A DNA stretch of 9,662 bases from an uncultured bacterium (GTDB taxonomy: Bacteria; Actinomycetota; Aquicultoria; SKW223; CALKMS01): NCBI GenBank assembly GCA_938091145.1, contig CALKMS010000062.1:1-9662 (forward strand), given 5' to 3'. The position numbers and the translations under genes are program-made. The notes beneath the pieces are model-generated. The model made no database searches. It was not told the origin of the DNA and saw only the letters and a list, made by a program, of their open reading frames with translations. Of the stretch, positions 1 through 6,285 are shown one piece after another (position 1 is the first letter of the stretch; every line of letters begins with the position of its first letter).

Positions 1-93
1 AAAAGTAAGTTAGAATATAAACACTCAAAATCTTTTAAATCAAAAACTATTTTCAGCCAAGTTCAAAACTCAAATTCAAGCTCAAAATTATGA

Positions 94-99
94 TAAAAT
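94..99 (+). promoter_or_regulatory. -10 element, probable leaderless promoter of the nitroreductase operon
   Basis: TAAAAT ends six bases before the ATG at 106 (gap CACTTT). A -10 at this distance would place the transcript start at or within a base or two of the start codon. There is no Shine-Dalgarno sequence before the ATG. An overlapping TATGAT at 89-94 is an alternative -10 and would give a leader of only about five bases. No good -35 is visible 16-18 bases upstream. The same arrangement precedes the HIT gene and guaA. The rest of 1-93 is AT-rich with no other recognisable feature. Confidence 0.5.
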
Positions 100-105
100 C
101 ACTTT

Positions 106-609
106 ATGGAAATTCTGGAATTAATCAGAAGCCGTCGCAGCGTCCGTTCTTATCTGCCCAAAAAAATTACTCAAAAACAGATCAAAAAAATTCTGGAAGC
201 TGCTCGCTGGGCTCCTTCAGGCCTCAACAACCAGCCTTGGCGTTTTATCGTTATCACCTCAGAAGAACAGAAAAAAGAAATTAAGAATTTCACCTCTGAC
301 TCTCATATAATAGAAGAAGCTCCTTGTCTCATTGTGGTTTTTCTTGATAAAAAAAGCTCTTATAATCGAACGAAAGATTTAATGGCAATTGGAGCTTGCA
401 TTCAAAATATGCTCCTTGAAGCCCACTCTTTAAGCCTGGGAACTTGCTGGTTGGGTGAGATATTAAATCGTCGAGAGGAAGTTGAAAAGAAACTCGGGGT
501 AACCGAACAATACGAAATGGTTGCAGCTGTTGCTCTTGGCTATCCGACTGACGAAGTGCGAGAAAGTTCTCGCTTAAATCTGGAAGAACTAATCTTGAAG
601 GAGATTTAA
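106..609 (+). CDS. Nitroreductase-family FMN-dependent oxidoreductase
   Basis: This 167-residue protein is a cytoplasmic flavoprotein of the nitroreductase fold, expected to bind FMN and use NAD(P)H; the physiological substrate cannot be read from sequence. Visible family motifs are the N-terminal RRSVRSY (residues 10-16), which contacts the FMN phosphate in this family, the APSGLNNQPW motif (about 36-45), and the MAIGACIQNMLLEA helix (about 93-106) followed by GTCWLG. The C-terminal ALGYP motif is also typical. The length fits the short single-domain nitroreductases, so it appears complete. The ATG at 106 is chosen because the RRSVR motif follows at the usual distance; no Shine-Dalgarno precedes it. 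It heads a plus-strand run, ending one base before the next gene. The family is certain; specific roles (nitro-compound reduction, flavin or quinone reduction) are not resolved. Confidence 0.93.
   Translation: MEILELIRSRRSVRSYLPKKITQKQIKKILEAARWAPSGLNNQPWRFIVITSEEQKKEIKNFTSDSHIIEEAPCLIVVFLDKKSSYNRTKDLMAIGACIQNMLLEAHSLSLGTCWLGEILNRREEVEKKLGVTEQYEMVAAVALGYPTDEVRESSRLNLEELILKEI
598..604 (+). promoter_or_regulatory. Ribosome binding site deciding the TTG start at 611
   Basis: AAGGAGA lies within the end of the nitroreductase gene, six bases (TTTAAT) before the TTG at 611. It is a near-consensus Shine-Dalgarno at ideal spacing. It supports TTG as the true start and coupled translation within an operon. 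Confidence 0.8.
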
Positions 610-610
610 T

Positions 611-1354
611 TTGAGCGAAAAGGTCATAATTGAGCTTGCTGGCCGCGATAGCTTCGCCGCCCTCTTAAAATATCTTCAGAGCAATAAGGTAAAAGAGATT
701 CTTCCTACTATCGCCAAATCACCTCCTGAATACGGTCCGCTCGAAACAGTAATTGATCAGTTAGATTGGGTGCAAGAAAAGCTTGCTAAAACTCCCGTAT
801 CATTTTCTAAACCGTTAATTCTTGAAGATCAAAAGCTGTGGTGGATATTAAACGGGCGCTTTCTTTCCGAAATAATTCATCGTTACCACTTTTATACACC
901 CTGCATAGGCTGTCATCTTCATTTTCACCTGATGCGAATTGACCCCGCTTTAAATTTAAAAATTACTAAAATCATCTCTGGCGAAAGGGAGCTTCACGAC
1001 CAGAAAGTCAAAATCAATCAAACAGCAGAAGCCTTGAAAGCTTACCAGGAAGTTTTAGCTCATATTGGTTTGGATTTGGTTTTCCCACTCCGCAAAGTTT
1101 CTTCAAATGAAGAAATAGTGAAGCTTTTAGGAAAAGAGTGGAAAGAAGGGCAAAAACAACTTAGCTGTGTTTTTAAAAACAATTACTGCTCAATCGAAAG
1201 CCAGATCTTAATTGAGGTTAACACAATCAAGCCCTACCTGGAAGAGTTTTTAATCCCGATTGGGAAAATAATTGCTCAGGCAAAGTTAAATCAAAACCCT
1301 GATTATATCTTAGAAATAGAAAATTATTTGAAAAAAAAGTGGAAAAGAAGTTGA
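611..1354 (+). CDS. Uncharacterised PP-loop ATPase-like protein with Cys/His cluster
   Basis: This 247-residue protein is not assigned to a known enzyme. It begins with a beta-strand leading into AGRDS (residues 10-14), which resembles the SGGxDS phosphate-binding loop of the PP-loop ATP pyrophosphatases (GuaA, QueC and TtuA-type enzymes). Later features are CxxCH with HLHFH (Cys98, Cys101, His102, His104, His106), then SGER (123-126) with HD (129-130), KIN (134-136), and Cys186 and Cys193 in a CVFKNNYC stretch. In PP-loop enzymes a second conserved motif and a late Cys often sit at comparable places. The four cysteines and histidines could bind metal or a sulfur carrier, which is inference. 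No signal peptide or membrane segment is seen. The start is TTG with a strong ribosome binding site. It follows the nitroreductase by one base and overlaps the phosphoglycerate mutase gene. The coding call is firm; the function is open (PP-loop assignment about 0.5). Confidence 0.85.
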   Translation: MSEKVIIELAGRDSFAALLKYLQSNKVKEILPTIAKSPPEYGPLETVIDQLDWVQEKLAKTPVSFSKPLILEDQKLWWILNGRFLSEIIHRYHFYTPCIGCHLHFHLMRIDPALNLKITKIISGERELHDQKVKINQTAEALKAYQEVLAHIGLDLVFPLRKVSSNEEIVKLLGKEWKEGQKQLSCVFKNNYCSIESQILIEVNTIKPYLEEFLIPIGKIIAQAKLNQNPDYILEIENYLKKKWKRS

Positions 1355-2652
1355 AAGCTTTAGTTATCTTACTCGATGGATTGGCTGATAGACCAGCCCC
1401 AGAGTTAGGAAATAAAACGCCCCTCCAGGCAGCTCAAACCAGCTTTTTAAACTCTTTGGCAAAAAAGGGAATAAACGGCTTAATGTTTACTCTTTCCCCT
1501 GGTCTTGCTCCCTCAACTGAGCTGGCACATTTTACACTCCTGGGATATGACCTTGAAGACTTTCCAGGGCGGGGATTGCTCGAAGCCTGGGGCGAAGGCT
1601 TTGAAGTAGATCAAGACGAAGTGGTGATTAGAGGAAGTTTTGTCTCAGTCGCTAAAGAAAGTTGCCAGTTTTTTATCAAAAAAAGAGTTCCCACTTTTGA
1701 AGAGGAAGAGCTGGTTGAACTTTCAAACGCCTTGAAGCCTTATGAAAAAGATGGCATTGCTCTAAAATTTATTTACAACAGTCAGCGACAGGGCTTACTT
1801 TACTTAAAAGGTAAAGTAAGTTCAGAAATCACCGACTCTGACCCTTTCTTTCCCAACTTGCCTGTGCTTAAAGTTAAACCTTTAGTCAAAGCAAAAGACT
1901 CTCTTTCTGCACGGAGAACTGCCCAGATGGTTAACGAATTTCTTACTTCGTCTTACAAATCTCTCTCTACCCACCCTATTAACCTAAAAAGAAAGGACCC
2001 TCTCAACTTCATCGTTACCAAATGGGCAGCAAAAGTTCCTTCTTCATTTGTCAAGTTCCCTGATAAATTCGGTTTAAAAGGAGCGATGATAGCTTCTTCA
2101 AAAATGCTTAATGGACTATCGCAGCTTGTTGGACTGGATTTTTTTCAAATAAAAAAGAAACCGGCTTCCGCTGACCTTTATTCCAAAATAAAACTGGCTC
2201 TTAAAAAATTAGAAAAAAACTACGATTTTGCCTTTGTCCATACTAAAGCCCCCGACGAGGCAGCTCACCTTAAAGACCCAAAGAAGAAAAAAGAAGTTAT
2301 TGAAGAAATCGACAAAGCCTTAGCCCAACTCCCGCTGAAAAGGTGGAGCCAGCAAAACCTTTTAGTCATTACTTCCGACCACGCTACCGCCTCAAGAGGA
2401 GAACTCATTCACTCAGGCGAACCCGTTCCGATTTTAATGGTTGGCAAAATGACCGGCGCTGATAAGGTAACCTCTTTTGATGAGTTTGTCTGTGCTTCTG
2501 GTCTGCTTGGACACTTAAGAGGTAAAGACCTCATGCCCTTAATTCTCAACTATCTTGACCGAATTAACTACGCCGGCGCTACCCCTTATCCTGACCAAAA
2601 AATTTGCCGTCCGGATTTAAATCTAATTGAACCTTTAAAAGCTCAAAAATAA
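1339..2652 (+). CDS. apgM: Phosphoglycerate mutase, 2,3-bisphosphoglycerate-independent, archaeal (ApgM) type
   Basis: This 437-residue member of the alkaline phosphatase superfamily is predicted to interconvert 3- and 2-phosphoglycerate in glycolysis/gluconeogenesis in the cytoplasm. The ApgM pattern is clear: LLDGLADRP (first metal ligand Asp13), ELGNKTPLQAA, LAHFTLLGYD (62-71), GRGLLEAWG, TDSDPF (165-170), then the metal sites HTKAPDEAAH (His301, Asp306, His310), SDH (Asp347, His348) and HSGEPVP (His358). The nucleophile region reads PSTELAH where the family usually has GSDTAH, so Thr60 appears to replace the usual Ser. The start is ambiguous. GTG at 1339 overlaps the upstream gene by 16 bases without a clear ribosome binding site. 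TTG at 1351 (protein beginning MKALVILLDG) gives a four-base TTGA overlap, is preceded by purine-rich GGAAAAG, and fits the family N-terminus. A related alternative, a phosphonopyruvate decarboxylase-like enzyme, is less likely. Confidence 0.88.
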   Translation: MEKKLKALVILLDGLADRPAPELGNKTPLQAAQTSFLNSLAKKGINGLMFTLSPGLAPSTELAHFTLLGYDLEDFPGRGLLEAWGEGFEVDQDEVVIRGSFVSVAKESCQFFIKKRVPTFEEEELVELSNALKPYEKDGIALKFIYNSQRQGLLYLKGKVSSEITDSDPFFPNLPVLKVKPLVKAKDSLSARRTAQMVNEFLTSSYKSLSTHPINLKRKDPLNFIVTKWAAKVPSSFVKFPDKFGLKGAMIASSKMLNGLSQLVGLDFFQIKKKPASADLYSKIKLALKKLEKNYDFAFVHTKAPDEAAHLKDPKKKKEVIEEIDKALAQLPLKRWSQQNLLVITSDHATASRGELIHSGEPVPILMVGKMTGADKVTSFDEFVCASGLLGHLRGKDLMPLILNYLDRINYAGATPYPDQKICRPDLNLIEPLKAQK

Positions 2653-2666
2653 GCCTTGCGACAAAG

Positions 2667-2695
2667 ATGACAGTTTTGCTTTTTGAAGCTAAAAT
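2667..2695 (+). promoter_or_regulatory. Promoter of the HIT gene, probable leaderless
   Basis: A -35 ATGACA (2667-2672, five of six bases match TTGACA), a 17-base spacer and a -10 TAAAAT (2690-2695) form a good sigma-70-type promoter. Six bases (TATTTC) separate the -10 from the GTG start at 2702, so transcription should begin at about the start codon. No Shine-Dalgarno is present in that gap. This is the best-supported of the three leaderless candidates because its -35 and spacer also fit. Confidence 0.62.
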
Positions 2696-2701
2696 TATTT
2701 C

Positions 2702-3190
2702 GTGGAAAGATTATGGGCTCCCTGGCGCAACACCTACATTTTGAAAGCTCAAAGTGGTGAAGGCGGCTGCATTTTTTGCGATCTACCAAGGGAAAATCAG
2801 GACCAAAAAAACTTCATTGTTCGGCGAGGAAAAACGGCTTTTGTGCTTTTAAATATTTATCCTTACAATAACGGCCACCTGATGGTTGCCCCTTATCGCC
2901 ACATTGCCACTCTCCCGGCATTAACCGAAGAAGAGAGCTTAGAGATAATGAAGCTTTTAGCTCAAGCCGAAACTACTTTAAGAAAAATTATGAAAGCAGA
3001 AAACTTCAATATTGGAATCAACCTTGGCCGAGCCGCTGGAGCAGGCTACGACGAGCATCTTCACTTTCATCTTGTTCCCCGCTGGAACGGTGATACAAAC
3101 TTTATGCCTGTCGTGTGCAACACGAAGGTCTTATCTCAATCACTGGAAGAGTCCTACCGATTAATCACTTCAAGCTGGCAAGAAAAATAA
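2702..3190 (+). CDS. HIT-family protein, Ap4A phosphorylase / hydrolase-like
   Basis: This 162-residue cytoplasmic protein of the histidine triad superfamily cleaves or transfers nucleotidyl groups, most likely on diadenosine polyphosphates or related nucleotides. The triad is His119-Leu-His121-Phe-His123, and the middle His is the expected nucleophile. MERLWAPWR at the N-terminus, the CIFC pair (Cys23, Cys26), YPYNNGHLMVAPYRH (53-67) and VPRWNGDTNFMPV (125-137) match the bacterial branch often annotated as AP-4-A phosphorylase or HIT hydrolase. CxxC with His67 may bind zinc, as in some relatives. The length is normal. GTG is the start because the conserved MxRLWAPWR begins there. It lies 49 bases after the mutase gene with its own promoter, and converges on the aro operon. 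Phosphorylase versus hydrolase activity cannot be told from the sequence. Confidence 0.93.
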   Translation: MERLWAPWRNTYILKAQSGEGGCIFCDLPRENQDQKNFIVRRGKTAFVLLNIYPYNNGHLMVAPYRHIATLPALTEEESLEIMKLLAQAETTLRKIMKAENFNIGINLGRAAGAGYDEHLHFHLVPRWNGDTNFMPVVCNTKVLSQSLEESYRLITSSWQEK

Positions 3191-3232
3191 GGTTGGAAAC
3201 TTATAAAATCTTAAAAAGCTTTTTTTCAAACC
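3191..3232. terminator. Weak possible bidirectional terminator between convergent genes
   Basis: Between the HIT stop and the DAHP synthase stop, GGTTGGAAA (3191-3199) can pair with TTTCAAACC (3224-3232) with one mismatch. AAAAAGCTTTTT runs sit inside the loop. The region is AT-rich with runs of A and T on both strands. The stem is short and overlaps the DAHP synthase stop codon, so this is a tentative call. Confidence 0.2.
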
Positions 3233-4002
3233 ACTCTTTTGTTTAAAGCTGTCGCTATCTTCTTAACCTCATCAAACAAAACTCTAAACTCCTTCAAGTC
3301 AAGCGATTGAGCTCCATCACAGAGAGCCTGGCGCGGATTAGGGTGAACCTCGACCATAATTCCATCAGCCCCAGCTGCAACCGCCGCTCGCGATAGCGGC
3401 ATAACAAACTCGGCATGACCAGTGCCATGACTAGCATCCACTAAAATTGGTAAACGAGTAAGCTTTTTAACAACTGGCACAGCATTTAAGTCAAGAGTAA
3501 AGCGAGTTGCTTTTTCAAAAGTCCTTATGCCGCGTTCACAAAGAATAACATTCTGATTACCAGCTGAAGTTATATACTCACTTGCCAGCAGCCACTCCTC
3601 AACTGTGGCAGCAAAACTCCTTTTCAAAAGGACCGGCTTTTGATTCCTCGCTGTTGCCTGCCCAACTTTTTTCAACAAAGAGTAGTTATCCATATTTCGG
3701 GCCCCTATCTGAATTATATCCACGTACTTAAGCATCAAATCTAAATAATCTGCGTCGGTCAGCTCAGTTACGATTTTAAAGCCAAATCTTTTCTTAACCT
3801 CACTTAAAAGCTTTAACCCCTCCTCTTCTAAACCTTGAAAAGAATAAGGAGAAGTTCGGGGTTTAAACGCACCTCCCCGGAAAAAAGTTAAGCCCAAACT
3901 TTTGATTACTTCCCCAGTAGCTAGAAGTTGTTCCAGTGACTCAACAGCGCAAGGTCCAGCAACAATAATAACCCTGTCTTTTTGGAAAAACCTATTTATC
4001 AA
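3226..4002 (-). CDS. aroF: 3-deoxy-7-phosphoheptulonate (DAHP) synthase, type I-beta core
   Basis: This 258-residue enzyme condenses phosphoenolpyruvate and erythrose 4-phosphate to DAHP, the first step of the shikimate pathway. Diagnostic stretches are AGPCAVES (15-22, metal ligand Cys18), FRGGAFKPRTSPYSFQG (41-57), QIGARNM (98-104), PVLLKR (123-128), ILCERGIRTFE (153-163), SHGTG (His192) and MVEVHPNP (Glu218), with Asp229 in LCDGAQSL. It is the bare catalytic barrel, lacking the N-terminal ferredoxin-like/ACT-type regulatory domain of the Thermotoga enzyme and the fused chorismate mutase of Bacillus. Minor departures are KRS for the usual KRG and VDASHGTGH for the usual VDPSHGTGK/R. The start must be TTG at 4002, because an in-frame TGA lies at 4009-4011 and no other start codon occurs before the conserved core. 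AGGA lies just upstream. It overlaps aroQ by 11 bases, so translation is probably coupled. Confidence 0.95.
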   Translation of the reverse strand: MINRFFQKDRVIIVAGPCAVESLEQLLATGEVIKSLGLTFFRGGAFKPRTSPYSFQGLEEEGLKLLSEVKKRFGFKIVTELTDADYLDLMLKYVDIIQIGARNMDNYSLLKKVGQATARNQKPVLLKRSFAATVEEWLLASEYITSAGNQNVILCERGIRTFEKATRFTLDLNAVPVVKKLTRLPILVDASHGTGHAEFVMPLSRAAVAAGADGIMVEVHPNPRQALCDGAQSLDLKEFRVLFDEVKKIATALNKRVV

Positions 4003-4264
4003 TTTCCTTCATCACCCGAAGAACTTCTTCGTAAATATCCTTGATATCATCGTTATAAAGCGGACCTTTATTGACAGCAGAAAGGTGATTGAAAATTTCT
4101 TCTTCACGCTTTGGATCGTAAACCGAAAGCCCCGCTCTTTTTTTCAAACTTCTTATGGCCAAAACAATTTTTGCTCTTTCGTTCAAATTTTCCACTATTC
4201 GCTGGTCTATTTTGTCAATCTCTCTTCTCAGCCTTTCTATTTTTTCTTCTAATTCCTTTTTCAT
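3992..4264 (-). CDS. aroQ: Chorismate mutase, AroQ class
   Basis: This 90-residue all-helical protein is predicted to convert chorismate to prephenate, the first committed step to Phe and Tyr. The AroQ pattern is visible: a first helix with LRREIDKIDQRIVENLNERAK, then a conserved Lys-containing stretch (LAIRSLKK) and YDPKREEEIF, which carry the active-site Arg/Lys/Glu residues of the family. It has no signal peptide and no second domain. The ATG at 4264 is chosen over an in-frame ATG at 4312 because a strong ribosome binding site (AAGGGGG) lies just before it. The longer form would overlap the end of guaA and add 16 residues that do not look like the family. It starts 38 bases after the guaA stop and overlaps the DAHP synthase gene by 11 bases in another frame. 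The gene order CM-DAHPS matches the domain order in fused Bacillus-type enzymes. Confidence 0.92.
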   Translation of the reverse strand: MKKELEEKIERLRREIDKIDQRIVENLNERAKIVLAIRSLKKRAGLSVYDPKREEEIFNHLSAVNKGPLYNDDIKDIYEEVLRVMKEIDK

Positions 4265-4268
4265 CTTT

Positions 4269-4275
4269 CCCCCTT
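4269..4275 (-). promoter_or_regulatory. Ribosome binding site of aroQ
   Basis: Read on the minus strand, AAGGGGG is followed by AAAG and then the ATG at 4264. This is good Shine-Dalgarno spacing and decides the short start of aroQ over the in-frame ATG at 4312. Confidence 0.7.
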
Positions 4276-4302
4276 CAACAGTTAAATATTTAAACGAATA
4301 AC

Positions 4303-5850
4303 TTATTCCCATTCAATTGTAGCTGGCGGCTTGGAACTGATATCATAAACAACGCGATTGACTCCCTTAACCTCATTAATTATTCGGTTAGAAATCTTAG
4401 CCATCAAATCATGAGGAAGCCTTGCCCAATCAGCAGTCATCGCGTCTTCGCTGGTTACCGCTCTGACCACAATGGGGTAAGCATATGTCCTTTCATCACC
4501 CATCACTCCAACGCTTTTTATGTCAGGTAAAACGGCAAAAGCTTGCCAGATTTTTCTGTACAAACCAGCTTTCTTTATTTCTTCAACCACAATTGCATCG
4601 GCTTGACGGAGAATTTCTAACCTTTCCTTGGTAACTTCACCAATTATCCTGATAGCTAAGCCAGGACCGGGAAATGGATGGCGCCAGACTATTTCTTCAG
4701 ACAAGCCTAACTCTTCGCCAATGGCTCTGACTTCATCTTTAAAAAGCATTCTCAAAGGTTCAATTACCTCTTTAAACTCCATTTCTGTCGGCAAGCCGCC
4801 AACGTTATGGTGGGTCTTTATTTTAGCTGCTTCCCTGGTTCCGCTTTCAATGACATCAGGGTATAAAGTGCCCTGAACTAAATAATCAACCTTCCCAATT
4901 TTTCTGGCTTGTTCCTCAAAAACTCTGACAAATTCTTCGCCAACTATTTTCCGTTTTTGTTCCGGGTCAGTCACCCCTTTAAGCCTATTTAAAAACCTCT
5001 CCTCAGCATCGACATAACGCAAGTCAATGTGAAAATGCTTCCGAAAAGTCTCAACTACCTGCTCAACCTCGCCCGCCCTCAACAAGCCGTGATTAACAAA
5101 CACGCAAGTTAATTTATCTCCTATCGCCTTGTGAACTAACAAGGCAGCCACTGATGAGTCGACGCCGCCTGAAAGCGCGCAAAGAGCTTTTCCATCTCCC
5201 ACCTTTTCTCGAATTTGAGCAACCGCTTCTTCAATAATAGAAACTCGAGTCCAGTTAGGAACACAAGCTGCTGCCTTGTAAAGAAAGTTTTTCAAAATAT
5301 CCATTCCATATGGGGTGTGAAAAACTTCAGGATGAAACTGAACACCATACAAATTATCTTTCTGGTTTTCAAAAGCAGCTACGGGGCTGGCTTCTGTTTG
5401 AGCAACTGTCTTGAAGCCAACCGGTGGTTTGACCACTGCATCTCGATGGCTCATCCAAACAACCTGCTTGGTAGGTAAATCAGAAAACAACAATGAATCC
5501 GAAATCACTTTCAAATGTGTCTTCCCAAATTCGCTGCGGCCTGTTTTTTTAACTGTTCCGCCAAGTTGAAAAGCCATCAATTGCATTCCATAGCATATTC
5601 CAAGCACCGGAAGTTTAAGTCTTAAAATTTCTGGATCGCTCCGATAAGCATTAGGCACATAAACACTGGCTGGACCGCCAGAAAAAATTAAAGCTTTCGG
5701 ATTTCTTCGCCGGATTTCTTCAGCGGTTATAGTGTAAGGAACAATTTCTGAATAAACTTTACATTCTCTTACCCGGCGAGCAATAAGCTGAGCATACTGA
5801 GCCCCAAAATCAAGGATTAGAACCTTATCGAAATTTTTTTTACTCTCCAT
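4303..5850 (-). CDS. guaA: GMP synthase (glutamine-hydrolysing)
   Basis: This 515-residue enzyme makes GMP from XMP, ATP and glutamine, the last step of de novo GMP synthesis. Domains run in order. The class I glutamine amidotransferase (about 9-190) has ILDFGAQY, SGGPASVY, the nucleophile Cys86 in GICYGMQ, and His173/Glu175 in VQFHPEV. The PP-loop ATP pyrophosphatase domain (about 200-395) has the P-loop LSGGVDSS (226-233). The C-terminal dimerisation domain contains RHPFPGPGLAIRIIGE and ends in SKPPATIEWE. The length is normal for bacterial GuaA and all catalytic residues are present. The ATG at 5850 is the only start codon before the conserved ILDFG motif. No Shine-Dalgarno precedes it; a -10 hexamer lies six bases upstream, suggesting a leaderless transcript. 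aroQ and aroF follow closely, so GMP and aromatic synthesis may be co-transcribed. guaB3 lies upstream on the same strand beyond a repeat-filled gap. Confidence 0.98.
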   Translation of the reverse strand: MESKKNFDKVLILDFGAQYAQLIARRVRECKVYSEIVPYTITAEEIRRRNPKALIFSGGPASVYVPNAYRSDPEILRLKLPVLGICYGMQLMAFQLGGTVKKTGRSEFGKTHLKVISDSLLFSDLPTKQVVWMSHRDAVVKPPVGFKTVAQTEASPVAAFENQKDNLYGVQFHPEVFHTPYGMDILKNFLYKAAACVPNWTRVSIIEEAVAQIREKVGDGKALCALSGGVDSSVAALLVHKAIGDKLTCVFVNHGLLRAGEVEQVVETFRKHFHIDLRYVDAEERFLNRLKGVTDPEQKRKIVGEEFVRVFEEQARKIGKVDYLVQGTLYPDVIESGTREAAKIKTHHNVGGLPTEMEFKEVIEPLRMLFKDEVRAIGEELGLSEEIVWRHPFPGPGLAIRIIGEVTKERLEILRQADAIVVEEIKKAGLYRKIWQAFAVLPDIKSVGVMGDERTYAYPIVVRAVTSEDAMTADWARLPHDLMAKISNRIINEVKGVNRVVYDISSKPPATIEWE

Positions 5851-5856
5851 AAAGGG

Positions 5857-5862
5857 ATTATA
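5857..5862 (-). promoter_or_regulatory. -10 element, probable leaderless promoter of guaA-aroQ-aroF
   Basis: On the minus strand a perfect TATAAT is followed by CCCTTT and then the guaA ATG, leaving six bases between the -10 and the start codon. The expected transcript start coincides with the start codon, and no Shine-Dalgarno is present. The -35 at 17-base spacing (AGTGTT, 5880-5885) is weak; a TTGAGA at 5886-5891 is too far (23 bases). The sequence around the start matches the nitroreductase start closely: TANAATC, one base, CTTTATG in both. Confidence 0.55.
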
Positions 5863-6115
5863 CTACAATCAACTGCAAAAACACTTCTCAATTTTGTTGA
5901 AATAGCAACTTATTAAAGCCGCTTCTTTTACGCCCGTTTCTGACAACTTAAAACAGGCCGAAGCGCAAAAATAATAGCTTGAACAAAAAATTTATGTTTG
6001 ATGTTTGACTCGCCGTACTACGAAAAAGGTGTCGTTGCGAACCATGTTATGGCAAACAAGCCCTGCTTTGGCGAGGTGAAGCAATCGCAGGGATTGCCAC
6101 GCCTTGAAAAAAGGT

Positions 6116-6195
6116 GTCATTGCGAGGGTGCGTTAGCACCCGAAGCAATCTCAGGGATTGCCACGCTCCTTTCTTCGGTCGTCGCTCGCAATGAC
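6116..6195. repeat. Intact repeat unit 1 with 11-bp terminal inverted repeats
   Basis: The unit starts GTCATTGCGAG and ends with its exact reverse complement CTCGCAATGAC. Inside, GGGTGC-GTTA-GCACCC (6126-6141) and GCAATC-TCAGG-GATTGC (6145-6161) form two perfect six-pair hairpins. The right arm (6162-6184) differs from that of the other intact copy. Confidence 0.85.
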
Positions 6196-6207
6196 TTCAC
6201 TCATTTT

Positions 6208-6285
6208 GTCATTGCGAGGGTGCGCAAGCACCCGAAGCAATCGCAGGGATTGCCACGCCTTCGCTTCGCTCAGGCTCGCAATGAC
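6208..6285. repeat. Intact repeat unit 2 with 11-bp terminal inverted repeats
   Basis: The termini are the same as in the copy at 6116-6195. The first inner hairpin has loop GCAA in place of GTTA with the stem kept, and the second has CGCAGG-type loop sequence. Changed loops with preserved stems suggest selection or copying constraint on the fold. Only 12 bases separate the two copies. Confidence 0.85.

Noticed and set aside
90..284. Open frame starting at ATG 90
   Set aside because: It is another reading frame of the nitroreductase gene, whose protein has clear family motifs in the frame starting at 106.
3902..5478. Plus-strand open frames at 3902-4252, 4111-4293, 4628-4876 and 5215-5478
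   Set aside because: All lie opposite the well-supported aroF, aroQ and guaA genes and show no domain or start signals.
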